Part shown: one piece after another, positions 1 to 7,263 of the stretch
Layout: every line of letters starts with the position of its first letter
How positions within the stretch are numbered: the first letter of the stretch is position 1
Notes under the pieces: generated by a model
What the model was told of the DNA's origin: nothing
The model's input: only the letters and a program-made list of their open reading frames with translations
Databases searched by the model: none
DNA from: a virus
DNA length: 40,565 nt
Virus record (IMG/VR): IMGVR_UViG_3300044614_001381
Location: 1 to 40,565 of that record
Strand: one strand, 5' to 3'
Program-made: the position numbers and the translations under genes

Positions 1-68
1 TTAGCGTTCGCTCGCAACGTTTCAATCGGTTGCGGCCCTGTCTCAATATCAAATACACAGAAACTCAT
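1..68 (-). CDS. 5' fragment of the DnaQ-like exonuclease gene (duplicate of the gene end at 40506)
   Basis: This is the start-codon end of the exonuclease annotated in full at 39754-40506, present again because of the 127-base overlap. It contains the ATG at 66-68 and the first Asp-Ile-Glu catalytic motif, then runs off the window. It is not a second gene. Its position shows that genes 109-603, 627-929 and 926-1234 lie directly upstream of the exonuclease in the same leftward operon on the circular genome. Confidence 0.9.
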   Translation of the reverse strand, partial: MSFCVFDIETGPQPIETLRANA

Positions 69-127
69 TCGCTTTCCCCGGCAAACAAGAGAGTCAAAAC
101 AAAAACAATTACGATCGTTCGGCGGCT
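1..127. repeat. Terminal direct repeat, left copy (assembly overlap of a circular genome)
   Basis: The first 127 bases are identical to bases 40439-40565. The repeat cuts through the exonuclease gene, so neither copy is a separate genetic element; joining the ends gives a 40438-bp circle with the leftward operon intact. An exact overlap of 127 bases is what an assembler working with a 127-base word leaves on a circular contig. It does not by itself show physical terminal repeats in the virion. Confidence 0.95.
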
Positions 128-603
128 TCGGAAAGCCATTGCTCGTAGGCAAGGTTCGTACGTTCGAAGCTAACGCCGTTGTAGATAAAGTCGAAAGCCA
201 CATCGGACAGATAAGATCCGTCGCGGACCTCGCAACCGAGTGTCCGACAGGCCAAGACCTCGAGCCGTTGCAGCTCGGCCCGTTGATCAAAGACCCGGCG
301 CTCGATTTCGCCAAGTCGGTCAGCGACGGAGGGCACATCTCTGGAAGGTGGCTCCACCGGAACAAAGTCCTGATCAATCTGTGTCCAAGTAGTTGTGTTG
401 GCGATGTTCGCAACGGCTGCGAACCGATCATCTTGGCCTGGCGTTTTTGAGATGTCTTCGGCCATCAGGATGTTCTGAGCCGTGTAATAGACTCGAACGT
501 TCCGACGGCTGAAAACGCAGCCTTTTTTTAATTCGATCTGGTACAAACAACCTGGTTGAATTGGATTGCCGTACACGTCCTTTGGTCTGTCTTTTACGTT
601 CAT
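109..603 (-). CDS. Early-operon protein of unknown function, 164 aa
   Basis: The 164-aa product is not recognised. The N-terminal third resembles a small beta-rich domain (Val-Tyr-Gly-Asn-Pro-Ile-Gln-Pro-Gly followed by short hydrophobic strands). Residues about 90-120 are charged and likely helical. A good Shine-Dalgarno sequence (AGGAG, 7 nt upstream) supports the ATG at 601-603. It follows the DUF1580-like gene and precedes the exonuclease across the circular join, so it belongs to the early leftward operon. No membrane segment or catalytic motif is visible. It is a real gene on the basis of position, ribosome site and absence of a competing frame. Confidence 0.75.
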   Translation of the reverse strand: MNVKDRPKDVYGNPIQPGCLYQIELKKGCVFSRRNVRVYYTAQNILMAEDISKTPGQDDRFAAVANIANTTTWTQIDQDFVPVEPPSRDVPSVADRLGEIERRVFDQRAELQRLEVLACRTLGCEVRDGSYLSDVAFDFIYNGVSFERTNLAYEQWLSEAAERS

Positions 604-626
604 CCCCGAACTCCTTTTAGTGAAAC

Positions 627-929
627 TTACGATTGAATTCCGAGAAGCTTATGCAACTTCTCGCTGTCTTTTTGCTGTTGCTTTGTCGTTGCTGGTTTTT
701 TGACCGCTGGAACCTCGAGCGGTGTATTGATTGCCGCGTCGAACTCCCGAACGTTGGCTAGGGTCGTCATGTGTTGTCGTCCAACCTTGTGCGACTTCAG
801 AACTACTAGCTTTCCGTTGATCGCTCGGCAGCCCTTCGTTGCCCATAACAAACAAGTGCTGTTCGATCGTTGCAGTCCGTAGAATCCGTGAATCGCTTGC
901 GTCAGTGGCATCAACTGATCGTCTGTCAC
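627..929 (-). CDS. DUF1580-like small DNA-binding protein, 100 aa
   Basis: The central region (about residues 18-63) has the pattern of planctomycete DUF1580 and excisionase-like winged-helix proteins: a helix, a Trp-Ala-Thr-Lys-Gly turn, a short beta wing containing Leu-Val-Val-Leu-Lys, a Gly-Arg pair, then a helix ending Arg-Glu-Phe. Such proteins bind DNA and often act as regulators or recombination directionality factors; either role would fit a temperate phage. The ATG overlaps the TGA of the upstream gene by four bases, so the two are translationally coupled. The C-terminal third is Lys/Gln-rich and probably disordered. Family assignment is from pattern only. Confidence 0.55.
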   Translation of the reverse strand: MTDDQLMPLTQAIHGFYGLQRSNSTCLLWATKGCRAINGKLVVLKSHKVGRQHMTTLANVREFDAAINTPLEVPAVKKPATTKQQQKDSEKLHKLLGIQS

Positions 930-1234
930 GATGCTTCCTTTATGTGTTTGGCAATTTCTGAAAGTGGCTTGCGATACTTCCGGATCTCGTAGGGTCGGAT
1001 TCGCTTGCCGCTGGCGTAGAGTCCATCTAGGAACGACAGTTGCTTTGCGGGTGATAAACGAGCAAGTTCGTTTTGAACCTCGTAATCACACGCTCGGCAA
1101 TTGCCATCGCGCCAAATTGGATTCACTGCACAGCAAACGCAAACGTCGAGAGCGACTCGCTCCCGAATTTGAAGATCGATTTTTCGACTAACTTTGCGAC
1201 TTAGCATGTCAATCAATAACTGTCTCGCGTCCAT
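926..1234 (-). CDS. First gene of the early leftward operon; small Cys-rich protein, 102 aa
   Basis: This is the first ORF downstream of the predicted leftward promoter at 1317-1344. Residues about 31-49 contain a Cys-x-Cys-Cys run, then Cys-x2-Cys 13 residues later, a likely zinc knuckle. The rest is basic and helical (many Arg/Lys pairs). First genes of phage early operons often encode small regulators; that is an inference and I do not recognise the family. Its stop overlaps the start of the DUF1580-like gene by four bases. Confidence 0.65.
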   Translation of the reverse strand: MDARQLLIDMLSRKVSRKIDLQIRERVALDVCVCCAVNPIWRDGNCRACDYEVQNELARLSPAKQLSFLDGLYASGKRIRPYEIRKYRKPLSEIAKHIKEAS

Positions 1235-1316
1235 TGGTTCTGCCCTTTTGTGATTGGTTATTTTGGATTACCAATCCATGGCGTTTGGTGCTGAACACAT
1301 GCTCAACACGCTAGGT

Positions 1317-1344
1317 ATTGTGTCGACACGATTTGAACTGTCAA
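1317..1344 (-). promoter_or_regulatory. Predicted early leftward promoter with a palindromic operator over the -10 box
   Basis: Read on the minus strand, TTGACA (1344-1339) is followed after 16 bases by CACAAT (1322-1317), a 4/6 match to a sigma-70 -10 box. A perfect 10-base palindrome, GTGTCGACAC at 1320-1329, overlaps the -10 box and is well placed as a repressor site. Transcription would start near 1310 and enter gene 926-1234. Confidence 0.5.
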
Positions 1345-1347
1345 GAA

Positions 1348-1375
1348 CATTACGCAAACATTACGCAATGTTTGC
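1348..1375. promoter_or_regulatory. Operator between the two divergent promoters: direct and inverted repeats
   Basis: Two copies of CATTACGCAA start 11 bases apart (1348-1357 and 1359-1368). The second overlaps a perfect inverted repeat with 9-base arms, GCAAACATT and AATGTTTGC, separated by ACGC (1354-1375). One-helical-turn spacing and dyad symmetry between divergent promoters is the usual layout of a phage immunity operator. No classical helix-turn-helix repressor is recognised next to it. Confidence 0.6.
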
Positions 1376-1416
1376 GGACACATTCCGAACTTAAACGCAT
1401 TGCAGCAAAAGACTTG

Positions 1417-1451
1417 TTGACACGAAAAAAAATTCCAATATTGTTTTGGAA
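1417..1451 (+). promoter_or_regulatory. Predicted rightward promoter with an operator over the -10 box; transcript may be leaderless
   Basis: TTGACA (1417-1422), a 16-base spacer and TATTGT (1439-1444) form a good sigma-70 promoter. The expected start point, 6-8 bases after the -10 box, falls on or next to the ATG at 1451, and there is no properly spaced Shine-Dalgarno sequence. An inverted repeat, TTCCAA (1433-1438) and TTGGAA (1446-1451), flanks the -10 box and could be an operator. Confidence 0.55.
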
Positions 1452-1879
1452 TGGCATCTCGCATTTACATCAACTCGACCGCTGACGACTTCCTGGAGCT
1501 TGCAAAAGAGCTGCGGAGAATCGCTGAAATTGCGCAACAATGCGGGGAAACGCTGAATAGAGATCAGCGTGAATTCGCGATCGATGGGTTCAATTCGTCA
1601 GTCGAGGGATTGGATTCGCTGACAAAGTTGATGGGGCATGTTGTCGGCAAGTACAACGCAAAACAAGCCGACCTCGATCAGATCCGAACTAAAATCAAGA
1701 TGGTTCAGGATGCGAACCGGACGAAAGATGCCAAGGGAATTGCTCAGAAATTTTCATCAGATGCGGGCGAAGATAAGAGGGCACTAAAAGCGGCTGAGCC
1801 AACTGAAGGACATCTTCGGAAAGAAGATCCAAAGACTCCAGGGCTACCTCCAAAGAAACCTCGGACGAAGAAATCTTGA
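1451..1879 (+). CDS. Small helical protein with basic Pro-rich tail, possibly translated from a leaderless mRNA, 142 aa
   Basis: The product is mostly helical: residues about 11-90 form an amphipathic, probable coiled-coil region, and the last 30 residues are Pro/Lys-rich (several Lys-Pro and Lys-Lys pairs) and likely disordered. No helix-turn-helix is obvious, so calling it the phage repressor is not justified from sequence, although its promoter faces the early promoter across shared operators, the place where a repressor gene usually lies. The ATG at 1451 sits about 7 bases after the -10 box and lacks a spaced ribosome site. A 222-base gap with no visible feature follows. Confidence 0.65.
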   Translation: MASRIYINSTADDFLELAKELRRIAEIAQQCGETLNRDQREFAIDGFNSSVEGLDSLTKLMGHVVGKYNAKQADLDQIRTKIKMVQDANRTKDAKGIAQKFSSDAGEDKRALKAAEPTEGHLRKEDPKTPGLPPKKPRTKKS

Positions 1880-2101
1880 TTCGCCCATTTTTACAAACCC
1901 AAACATCGTAGATCACAGCAAGCCCCATTTCAAAAAAGTCATCGAGTACCATCCAGGCCGGTTTGTTTTTCCTTTTGGTCGCAACTTTAAAACGTCAATT
2001 GACACCATTGGTCTCGCAACAAGCATACCAATTGCCCAAATCGCCAAAATCCATCCAACTTACCGAAGATGCATAGCTTTTCTTGAAAGATTTTCAAAAC
2101 C

Positions 2102-2764
2102 ATGAAGAACGTTCAACTGCTTTCGATTTTGTTTGTTCTTTTGATCCAATCGGTTGCGTTTTGCCAGCCAGTTAAACCAAGTGACCAAGAAGACCATTGG
2201 TCGCTGTCAAGAAAACTGACTTACTTTCCGGAACTGATTCCGGAACGAGTCCCGCCTCCAAATTCTGATCAAAACCCAACAAATATCCCAGTTGGGCAAA
2301 TTGGTGATTTTGCTGCTTGGTCGTTTATGGTTCTGCAAATCGTTGATGATAAAAACACGATTCTACAATTAGGACGAAATGCGTATTGGCTAGCGGATTT
2401 CGAAAACGAAAGTCTTGCTGATGGCGACAGAATCAACCTGGTAGGACCTTGTAAGATGCTGGAATCGAAAACCTACACTACCGTCGATGGGGCGAAAAAA
2501 ACCGTTCGCGCCTTCAAACTGATCACGCCAGAGGAAATGCAAAAGCAAAGGCTAGCCAGTTTGAAGGATAAATTTGAAGTTTTGGAATTGAAGAGTGGCG
2601 AGGAGCTGAATGCGTTTGCGATTAGCAACGAAAAAGGGCTTATTTCGCTTGTCGATTTCGAAGGCAAAACACATGAAGTCAAACTAACCGAATTGACTTT
2701 AAAGGCTCAAGCAAAAGTTCGAAATCAACTGAAGATCTTTAACGGTTTGAAGCGACCGCGATAG
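2102..2764 (+). CDS. Secreted protein with C-terminal SHD1-like domain, probable lysogenic conversion gene, 220 aa
   Basis: Residues 1-20 form a signal peptide: Lys near the start, a Leu/Ile/Phe core, then a small polar boundary before Gln-Pro-Val. The C-terminal 55 residues (about 163-217) resemble the SHD1 domain that is very common in planctomycete exported proteins, with alternating beta residues, a Gly-Lys turn and a Val-Lys-Leu-Thr-Glu-Leu strand. The middle has a small beta-rich fold. The gene is AT-richer than its neighbours and lies between the control region and the integrase, the usual place of a cargo gene expressed in the lysogen. Its 3' end overlaps the converging integrase gene by 26 bases. 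The function is unknown. Confidence 0.65.
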   Translation: MKNVQLLSILFVLLIQSVAFCQPVKPSDQEDHWSLSRKLTYFPELIPERVPPPNSDQNPTNIPVGQIGDFAAWSFMVLQIVDDKNTILQLGRNAYWLADFENESLADGDRINLVGPCKMLESKTYTTVDGAKKTVRAFKLITPEEMQKQRLASLKDKFEVLELKSGEELNAFAISNEKGLISLVDFEGKTHEVKLTELTLKAQAKVRNQLKIFNGLKRPR

Positions 2765-3782
2765 CCTGGTCCCGTCGGATCTTGGCATAGATCTTCGAAG
2801 TCTCCACATCGGCATGGCCAAGAACTGCGGCAACATGCTCGAGATCGTGCGAATCGCGGATCTCGTTGGCGGCTTTATGCCGGAGCTGGTTCGGGCTCCA
2901 CGGGGTGACCTTAGCACGTTCGCAGGCTCGACGGATGGCACGGCCGTACGATCCCGTACAATAACCTTTCGAAGATCTTGAACGGAACAAGACCCCTTCA
3001 CCGCGTTGATCCAGATACCGCTGAAGGATGGCCTGAGCTTTCGGCCCAACGTAAACGACTCGGGTTTGGTCCCGATGTTCGTTCTTGTGATGTTCAAAAT
3101 CGATTTCCCAAATGGGTTTCGATTTGTCGACCATGGCTCCAGTCATCGCGCAGAGCTCGCCCGGCCGACATCCGAGGAGCAATTGCAAATTGACCATATC
3201 GGCAATGATTTTGGACATCTCGGGAATAGCTTTGTCGATGTCTTGTTTGGTGACGGCCTGAACCTTTTTGGATTCGGGAGCCGAGGTCTTTCCTTTTTTG
3301 ATCGAAGCAACTTCCCGAACGGCAGCGATCACTTTTGAATCGATAAGTTCCTCGCCAGTGGCCCAAGAAAGCATTCGAACAATCAACCGCATGCATTTGT
3401 TGACGTACTGTCGCGACCTGTTTTTCCCTTCTTTGGAAAACTGAGAACGGAGTGTTTTGAACTCAGTAGGTCCGAAGTCGTCAGCGTTCTTGAACTCGTA
3501 TAATGAAACGAGGCAAGTAATCACAAGTTTGATGTTATTGATTTCGCTCTTAGATTTGTAGTGAGATTCTGAGAACTCAATATAAGAAAGGCATATACTG
3601 CCTATTGTGTTCTTTCTCTTGTTCTTTCCGAACGAATGTTTGTTCGAAATGAACTCAGCGATCAACAGTTCATACTTCCGGACGGTCGCGGGTTCTCCAT
3701 GCTTCCCGCAGTAGTAATCCTTGCCTAAGATCCGGACGACACTCTGGCCGGATGCGTGCTGGCACAACTTTGGAACTCGCAT
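2739..3782 (-). CDS. int: Tyrosine recombinase (prophage integrase), 347 aa
   Basis: The catalytic domain shows Arg206 (Cys-Arg-Pro-Gly-Glu-Leu), Arg301-His302 in the Gln-Leu-Arg-His box, His323 (Leu-Gly-His) and the nucleophile Tyr332. The position normally occupied by the first His of box II (His-x-x-Arg) is Asn298, a small deviation. The N-terminus (Gly-Gln-Ser-Val-Val-Arg then Gly-Lys-Asp-Tyr-Tyr) matches the start of integrases common in planctomycetes; here it also has Cys/His residues that might bind a metal. A tRNA-Met 3' half lies 100 bases upstream, so this enzyme most likely integrates the phage into that tRNA gene. It is unrelated in type to the integron-like recombinase at 29264-30259. 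Confidence 0.9.
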   Translation of the reverse strand: MRVPKLCQHASGQSVVRILGKDYYCGKHGEPATVRKYELLIAEFISNKHSFGKNKRKNTIGSICLSYIEFSESHYKSKSEINNIKLVITCLVSLYEFKNADDFGPTEFKTLRSQFSKEGKNRSRQYVNKCMRLIVRMLSWATGEELIDSKVIAAVREVASIKKGKTSAPESKKVQAVTKQDIDKAIPEMSKIIADMVNLQLLLGCRPGELCAMTGAMVDKSKPIWEIDFEHHKNEHRDQTRVVYVGPKAQAILQRYLDQRGEGVLFRSRSSKGYCTGSYGRAIRRACERAKVTPWSPNQLRHKAANEIRDSHDLEHVAAVLGHADVETSKIYAKIRRDQAIAVASNR

Positions 3783-3881
3783 TTAGGAACCTTTTCAGTA
3801 ACTACTGAAATCAACTGTTTCGTTTTGGTTTCCTTCCAGGAGGTGATTGAATGCGTTTTCCCTGCTTTTTGCTTGATCGTT

Positions 3882-3932
3882 TTACAGTAGCGATGATTGG
3901 ACTCGAACCAACGACCCACGGCTTATGAAGCG
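3882..3932 (-). other. attP: tRNA-Met(CAT) 3' half: probable attP core
   Basis: On the minus strand the sequence reads as the anticodon loop TTCATAA, 3' anticodon strand GCCGT, variable loop, T-stem GTTGG / CCAAT around TTCGAGT, acceptor strand CATCGCT and discriminator A. No CCA is encoded. The 5' half of a tRNA is missing: upstream bases do not complete the anticodon stem. A tRNA 3' half beside a phage integrase is the standard attP arrangement, since integration then restores the host tRNA. The exact crossover cannot be set without the bacterial attB. A CAT anticodon could be Met, initiator Met or lysidine Ile. Confidence 0.8.
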
Positions 3933-4163
3933 AAGCAAACTCAATCCCACCAACGAAATTACAGGGCGAAACGACTTTCGAAAAGTGCAAAACGTGCAGT
4001 ATTCGCAAATTCGACATCGGTTTTCAGTAGTTTACTGAGGCTGAAAACATACGGCAAGCCGCAACATTTATTTTACTTATGATACTAATCGGTCTGTCGC
4101 GAGTTCTTCGATTTATTTTTTTCAAAAACGTTTTCAAAAAACAAAATTCTTCGCGGACCCAAT

Positions 4164-4447
4164 TTGCCATATCGTTGCCATATCGTTGCCATATGCATAT
4201 GGCACACAAAAACCCTGTCTTTTCATTGGTCTACCTACCTATTTACCATATGTCCTATCTCTTTTTTAAAATAGAAGAAAAGATAACAAGTAGAAGGAAG
4301 GTAGGGAGGTAGAGGTCTAAAAGTTGGGGGGAGGTGGAAATCGATATGGCACATATGGCAAATTTTCCGGAGACATGCGTTTGACACTGTGTTTTCGTTG
4401 GTAAAGTCGCTGCCATATGAAACGAATTGCATATGGCAAATGTGGCA
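4164..4447. promoter_or_regulatory. Non-coding block with clustered CATATGGC / GCCATATG boxes
   Basis: Between attP and the terminator at 4834 there are about 900 bases with no convincing gene. Within them, TTGCCATAT occurs three times with 11-base spacing (4164, 4175, 4186). The third copy runs into an 18-base perfect palindrome, TGCCATATG/CATATGGCA (4187-4204). More half-sites lie at 4248 (CATATG only), 4344-4360 (two in tandem), 4411-4419, 4429-4438 and 4441-4447 (TGTGGCA). Spaced, oriented boxes of this kind are typical of multimeric binding sites: a late-gene operator, a replication origin with iterons, or a partition site. I cannot tell which. Confidence 0.6.
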
Positions 4448-4833
4448 AATCAGGTCGGACATTCGAGAAGGGCCTTCACGAATCGTCAGACGCTAGTTCT
4501 GCCGAATTGGTATGGTTGGACTACTCAGCCTATTTGAAGATTCGGGCGGCCAAGAAACTTTGCGCAAAAGAGGCATCGCACCCCATCTGGTCGGTGTTCT
4601 CGGATTGTGGAACCGAAAACCATGATCAAGACCAAAACGAAGGCGACCGAGGCCCGAAGAAATTTATTTTTCAAAACGAAATTTCAAAAAAAGAATTTCG
4701 CAAATCTAAAATCGTGCCAAACTCGACGAAAATTTTCTTGGGTCCCTCCACGCGATTGCGTTTGCTTGCGGTAAATAAGCCCCAGTTATACGCCGGTCCG
4801 TTAGGTCCCTGGAGTATTCAAAGTGATGACACG

Positions 4834-4865
4834 AAAAAACCCAGGCTTTGCGACCTGGGTTTTTT
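4834..4865. terminator. Bidirectional intrinsic terminator
   Basis: Six A, CCCAGG, an 8-base loop, CCTGGG and six T form a symmetric hairpin with a T-run on both strands. On the minus strand it ends the leftward late operon (terminase and upstream genes), 25 bases after the last stop codon. On the plus strand it would stop any transcript leaving the attP/box region. Confidence 0.9.
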
Positions 4866-4890
4866 GTTTTTTTCGTTTCGAAAAAATTTC

Positions 4891-5208
4891 TTAGATCTCG
4901 ATCTGTAACCGATCGGCCTGTTCTGCGATCCATCTGAAGGCGTCTTGAACAGTTGTTACGGGTCTCTTATTTATGAGGGTTTCGCCCGATGATGAGAGGC
5001 CGAGTTGTATTCTCTGAATGCTTCTTGCTTGAAGTTCATTGAACTCAAATGTAAAATGTTTCTTGCAATATCCTGATAGATTCTCTTCTCTCATCGGAAC
5101 CGTGAGCGTGACATTATCAAACGACACGACAGTCTTTTTCTCTTCCACCCTGGCTGGTTCGACGTTTTCCACGTTCGCTTTTTTGGCTGTGCTTGGTAGT
5201 GAATTCAT
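4891..5208 (-). CDS. Late-operon protein of unknown function, 105 aa
   Basis: This is the last gene of the leftward late operon, six bases after the large terminase gene. The product has a disordered Lys/Glu-rich N-terminus (residues 1-28), a central region rich in beta residues and a helical C-terminus. I recognise no domain. Its place beside TerL makes a packaging role conceivable, but it shows no helix-turn-helix such as small terminase subunits have. Confidence 0.65.
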   Translation of the reverse strand: MNSLPSTAKKANVENVEPARVEEKKTVVSFDNVTLTVPMREENLSGYCKKHFTFEFNELQARSIQRIQLGLSSSGETLINKRPVTTVQDAFRWIAEQADRLQIEI

Positions 5209-5214
5209 TCGCCA

Positions 5215-7212
5215 TCATCTCCTTAATTTCTTCCCCGATTCCTGCCGATCCCTAGATTGTTGCACCTCTGGCAAGGATTGCAATTCAGTAGCCTGAATAA
5301 ATCCTTGCATTGCAGCTGCCGCGCACGCCATGTATGTCGCGTCTAGCCAGTGATTGTTGGGCGAGACCTGGACGAACTTCCGGCGAACGCCGAGCCCAAG
5401 ATCGAAAGATTCTCGGTACTCTTCAGCGACGATGTGCTTTGAGAACGAAGCGTGATGCTTCACCCTGGAAGGTCGATAAAGTGTGAGCGTGTTCGGGACC
5501 TGGTTTCCTTCGCTGTCGAACGGCTCGATCGAGAATCGTTCGTGAACCCATCTTTTCCAGTAGTTCGCGTCTGGGTGGTAAAGCCAGATCCCTTCGTTCT
5601 CCTGGAGCTGCGTGTACCAGTGGGATCCCAAGATTCGCTCTACCTGGCGGCTCGCGGGTTCGAAGTCTTTTGGTTTGGGGCCCTGGCCTTCTCCGTATCC
5701 TTTTGCCGCGGCGAATTGCGGCCGCTCGTCAGATTCTCGGACGAACTGATAAATTGCGTCCTTCAGAACTCCGTCCGAGGAATCGATCAGCGACCAGTCG
5801 GGAACGTAATCCGATTCTGCCAGGTTGTCGCGGAAGTCGTGTAGGGCCGCGATCAGCGAACGCTCGACGGACTTCTTCGGAGTCGAGGCTCCGATGTTGT
5901 TCACCTCGACAACTCCATAATCGACGATCATGCCGATTGAATTGGCCTGCCAGCCGATCTTCGTCCAGTGGCAATATCGCTTGCCAACGTCCAGCCCGAG
6001 CGTGACGCCTTCAATCTCAGCAGGAAGTGAACCCTGTTCGTAACCGTTTGTCCGAGCTTCCACGATCCTGGCCGTGAGCGGCTCCTGGGAGTCGGTCTGT
6101 TCGTCCGTGTGCGATGTGTCGTTCTGGTATTCCAGCATAAACGACTCGATTCCCTTGTCGGCAATGAAGTTCATGCAAGCCTGAAGGGCCGAAACTTCGA
6201 TCGGGTTTCCCTTGGGGCTAAGCATATTGTTGAATCGGTACGGATTGGAAACGACACAATCCCGATCCATCTCCACCTGGTTGGCCAAATAGTATTCGGA
6301 GGCCTTCCAAGCGAACGGATCTCCGTTTTCTTGGCACTCTTTTCGAATCGAGAAGTATTCGTTTTCCCAAAGGTCGCGACGTGCCGGCCACTTTTCGATC
6401 AGCCCGCGCCGAATGCCGCCCCAGGCCGGGTAAATTTTTCGATCAGTGAGCTTGGCAGCGAGTGAATACCTTCCCTGGATGGTAACCAGAGCGACCATCC
6501 CCAGTTTCCCGTCTGGTCCCTTCAGGCCAGAACAGTCGTTGTTGATGATCTTTTCGCGAACTGCAACCTGCTTTGGCTCCCTTGCCGATTCTTCCGTTTC
6601 TGGATCGTCGAACAGTAAAAAGTTTGGTCGCTTCTCTCCGATGCAAAGTCCGCGAATCGCCCCGGTGATTGACAAAGGGTAGATGATCGAGCCAGAACAA
6701 GGAGATCCGTCAACAGTCGGAAACTGCAAATACTCGTTGGTCCAGTTAATTTCGGTATGAATTCTTCCGACCGTTTGACTGTTGGCTTTTCGTTGTTCGT
6801 TGCCAAGTAGTTTGCAGAGGTAGCCGATTTCTGGAAAGTCTTCGACGAATATCGGACTGACAACCATTTTTTTGATGTTGTCCAAGATCCGAAGTGAAAA
6901 TGTGTCATTGACTGCGATCGGAACCGAGAAGTCGATATACCCTTTCGTGGTCGCGAACAGAATCACCCCTTCGGTGATTTTCGTTTTCCCGTCGCCTCGA
7001 GGGTAGGCTATCGCCTTTTGGGTTCCGTATTCTGCAGACTCCAGAACGGCGTCGATGACTTCGTTCTGGGCGCGAGTGAACGGATTCGGATAGATCCAGC
7101 GAAAATAAGTCTTGAAGAACTTTCGAGGATCTGTAAGGCAAAGTGAGCGACGTTTTGGATTTTTAATTGCAGGAAGCTTGATGTCGTTTTCGAACGCTCG
7201 GCGTTCCTGCAT
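5215..7212 (-). CDS. terL: Terminase large subunit, 665 aa
   Basis: This is the DNA-packaging motor. Residues 71-77 (Pro-Arg-Gly-Asp-Gly-Lys-Thr) are the deviant Walker A typical of terminases. Residues 197-203 (Asn-Phe-Leu-Leu-Phe-Asp-Asp) form Walker B, followed by Glu residues. The C-terminal RNase H-like nuclease is marked by Leu-Gly-Leu-Asp408-Val-Gly, a second acidic site at Leu-Ile-Asp-Ser-Ser-Asp, and His-Trp-Leu-Asp near the end. Length is normal for the family. No small subunit was recognised nearby. The gene lies on the strand opposite the portal and capsid genes, about 5 kb from them, so the usual terminase-portal-capsid order is broken. Confidence 0.93.
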   Translation of the reverse strand: MQERRAFENDIKLPAIKNPKRRSLCLTDPRKFFKTYFRWIYPNPFTRAQNEVIDAVLESAEYGTQKAIAYPRGDGKTKITEGVILFATTKGYIDFSVPIAVNDTFSLRILDNIKKMVVSPIFVEDFPEIGYLCKLLGNEQRKANSQTVGRIHTEINWTNEYLQFPTVDGSPCSGSIIYPLSITGAIRGLCIGEKRPNFLLFDDPETEESAREPKQVAVREKIINNDCSGLKGPDGKLGMVALVTIQGRYSLAAKLTDRKIYPAWGGIRRGLIEKWPARRDLWENEYFSIRKECQENGDPFAWKASEYYLANQVEMDRDCVVSNPYRFNNMLSPKGNPIEVSALQACMNFIADKGIESFMLEYQNDTSHTDEQTDSQEPLTARIVEARTNGYEQGSLPAEIEGVTLGLDVGKRYCHWTKIGWQANSIGMIVDYGVVEVNNIGASTPKKSVERSLIAALHDFRDNLAESDYVPDWSLIDSSDGVLKDAIYQFVRESDERPQFAAAKGYGEGQGPKPKDFEPASRQVERILGSHWYTQLQENEGIWLYHPDANYWKRWVHERFSIEPFDSEGNQVPNTLTLYRPSRVKHHASFSKHIVAEEYRESFDLGLGVRRKFVQVSPNNHWLDATYMACAAAAMQGFIQATELQSLPEVQQSRDRQESGKKLRR

Positions 7213-7263
7213 TAACTTTCGTTGGTATTCGCTACTAATGATAGACCTTTAGTTTCGAGCTAC

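Noticed and set aside
4235-4462. Open frame on the minus strand with Cys-His-x-Cys-His motifs
   Set aside because: The apparent zinc-like motifs come from the repeated CATATGGCA boxes read in one frame; there is no ribosome site.
4417-4908. 163-aa open frame on the plus strand
   Set aside because: It starts in the CATATGGC boxes without a ribosome site and reads straight through the terminator at 4834-4865; composition is not protein-like.
4891-5208. Small terminase subunit
   Set aside because: No helix-turn-helix and the gene lies downstream of the large subunit; position alone is not enough.
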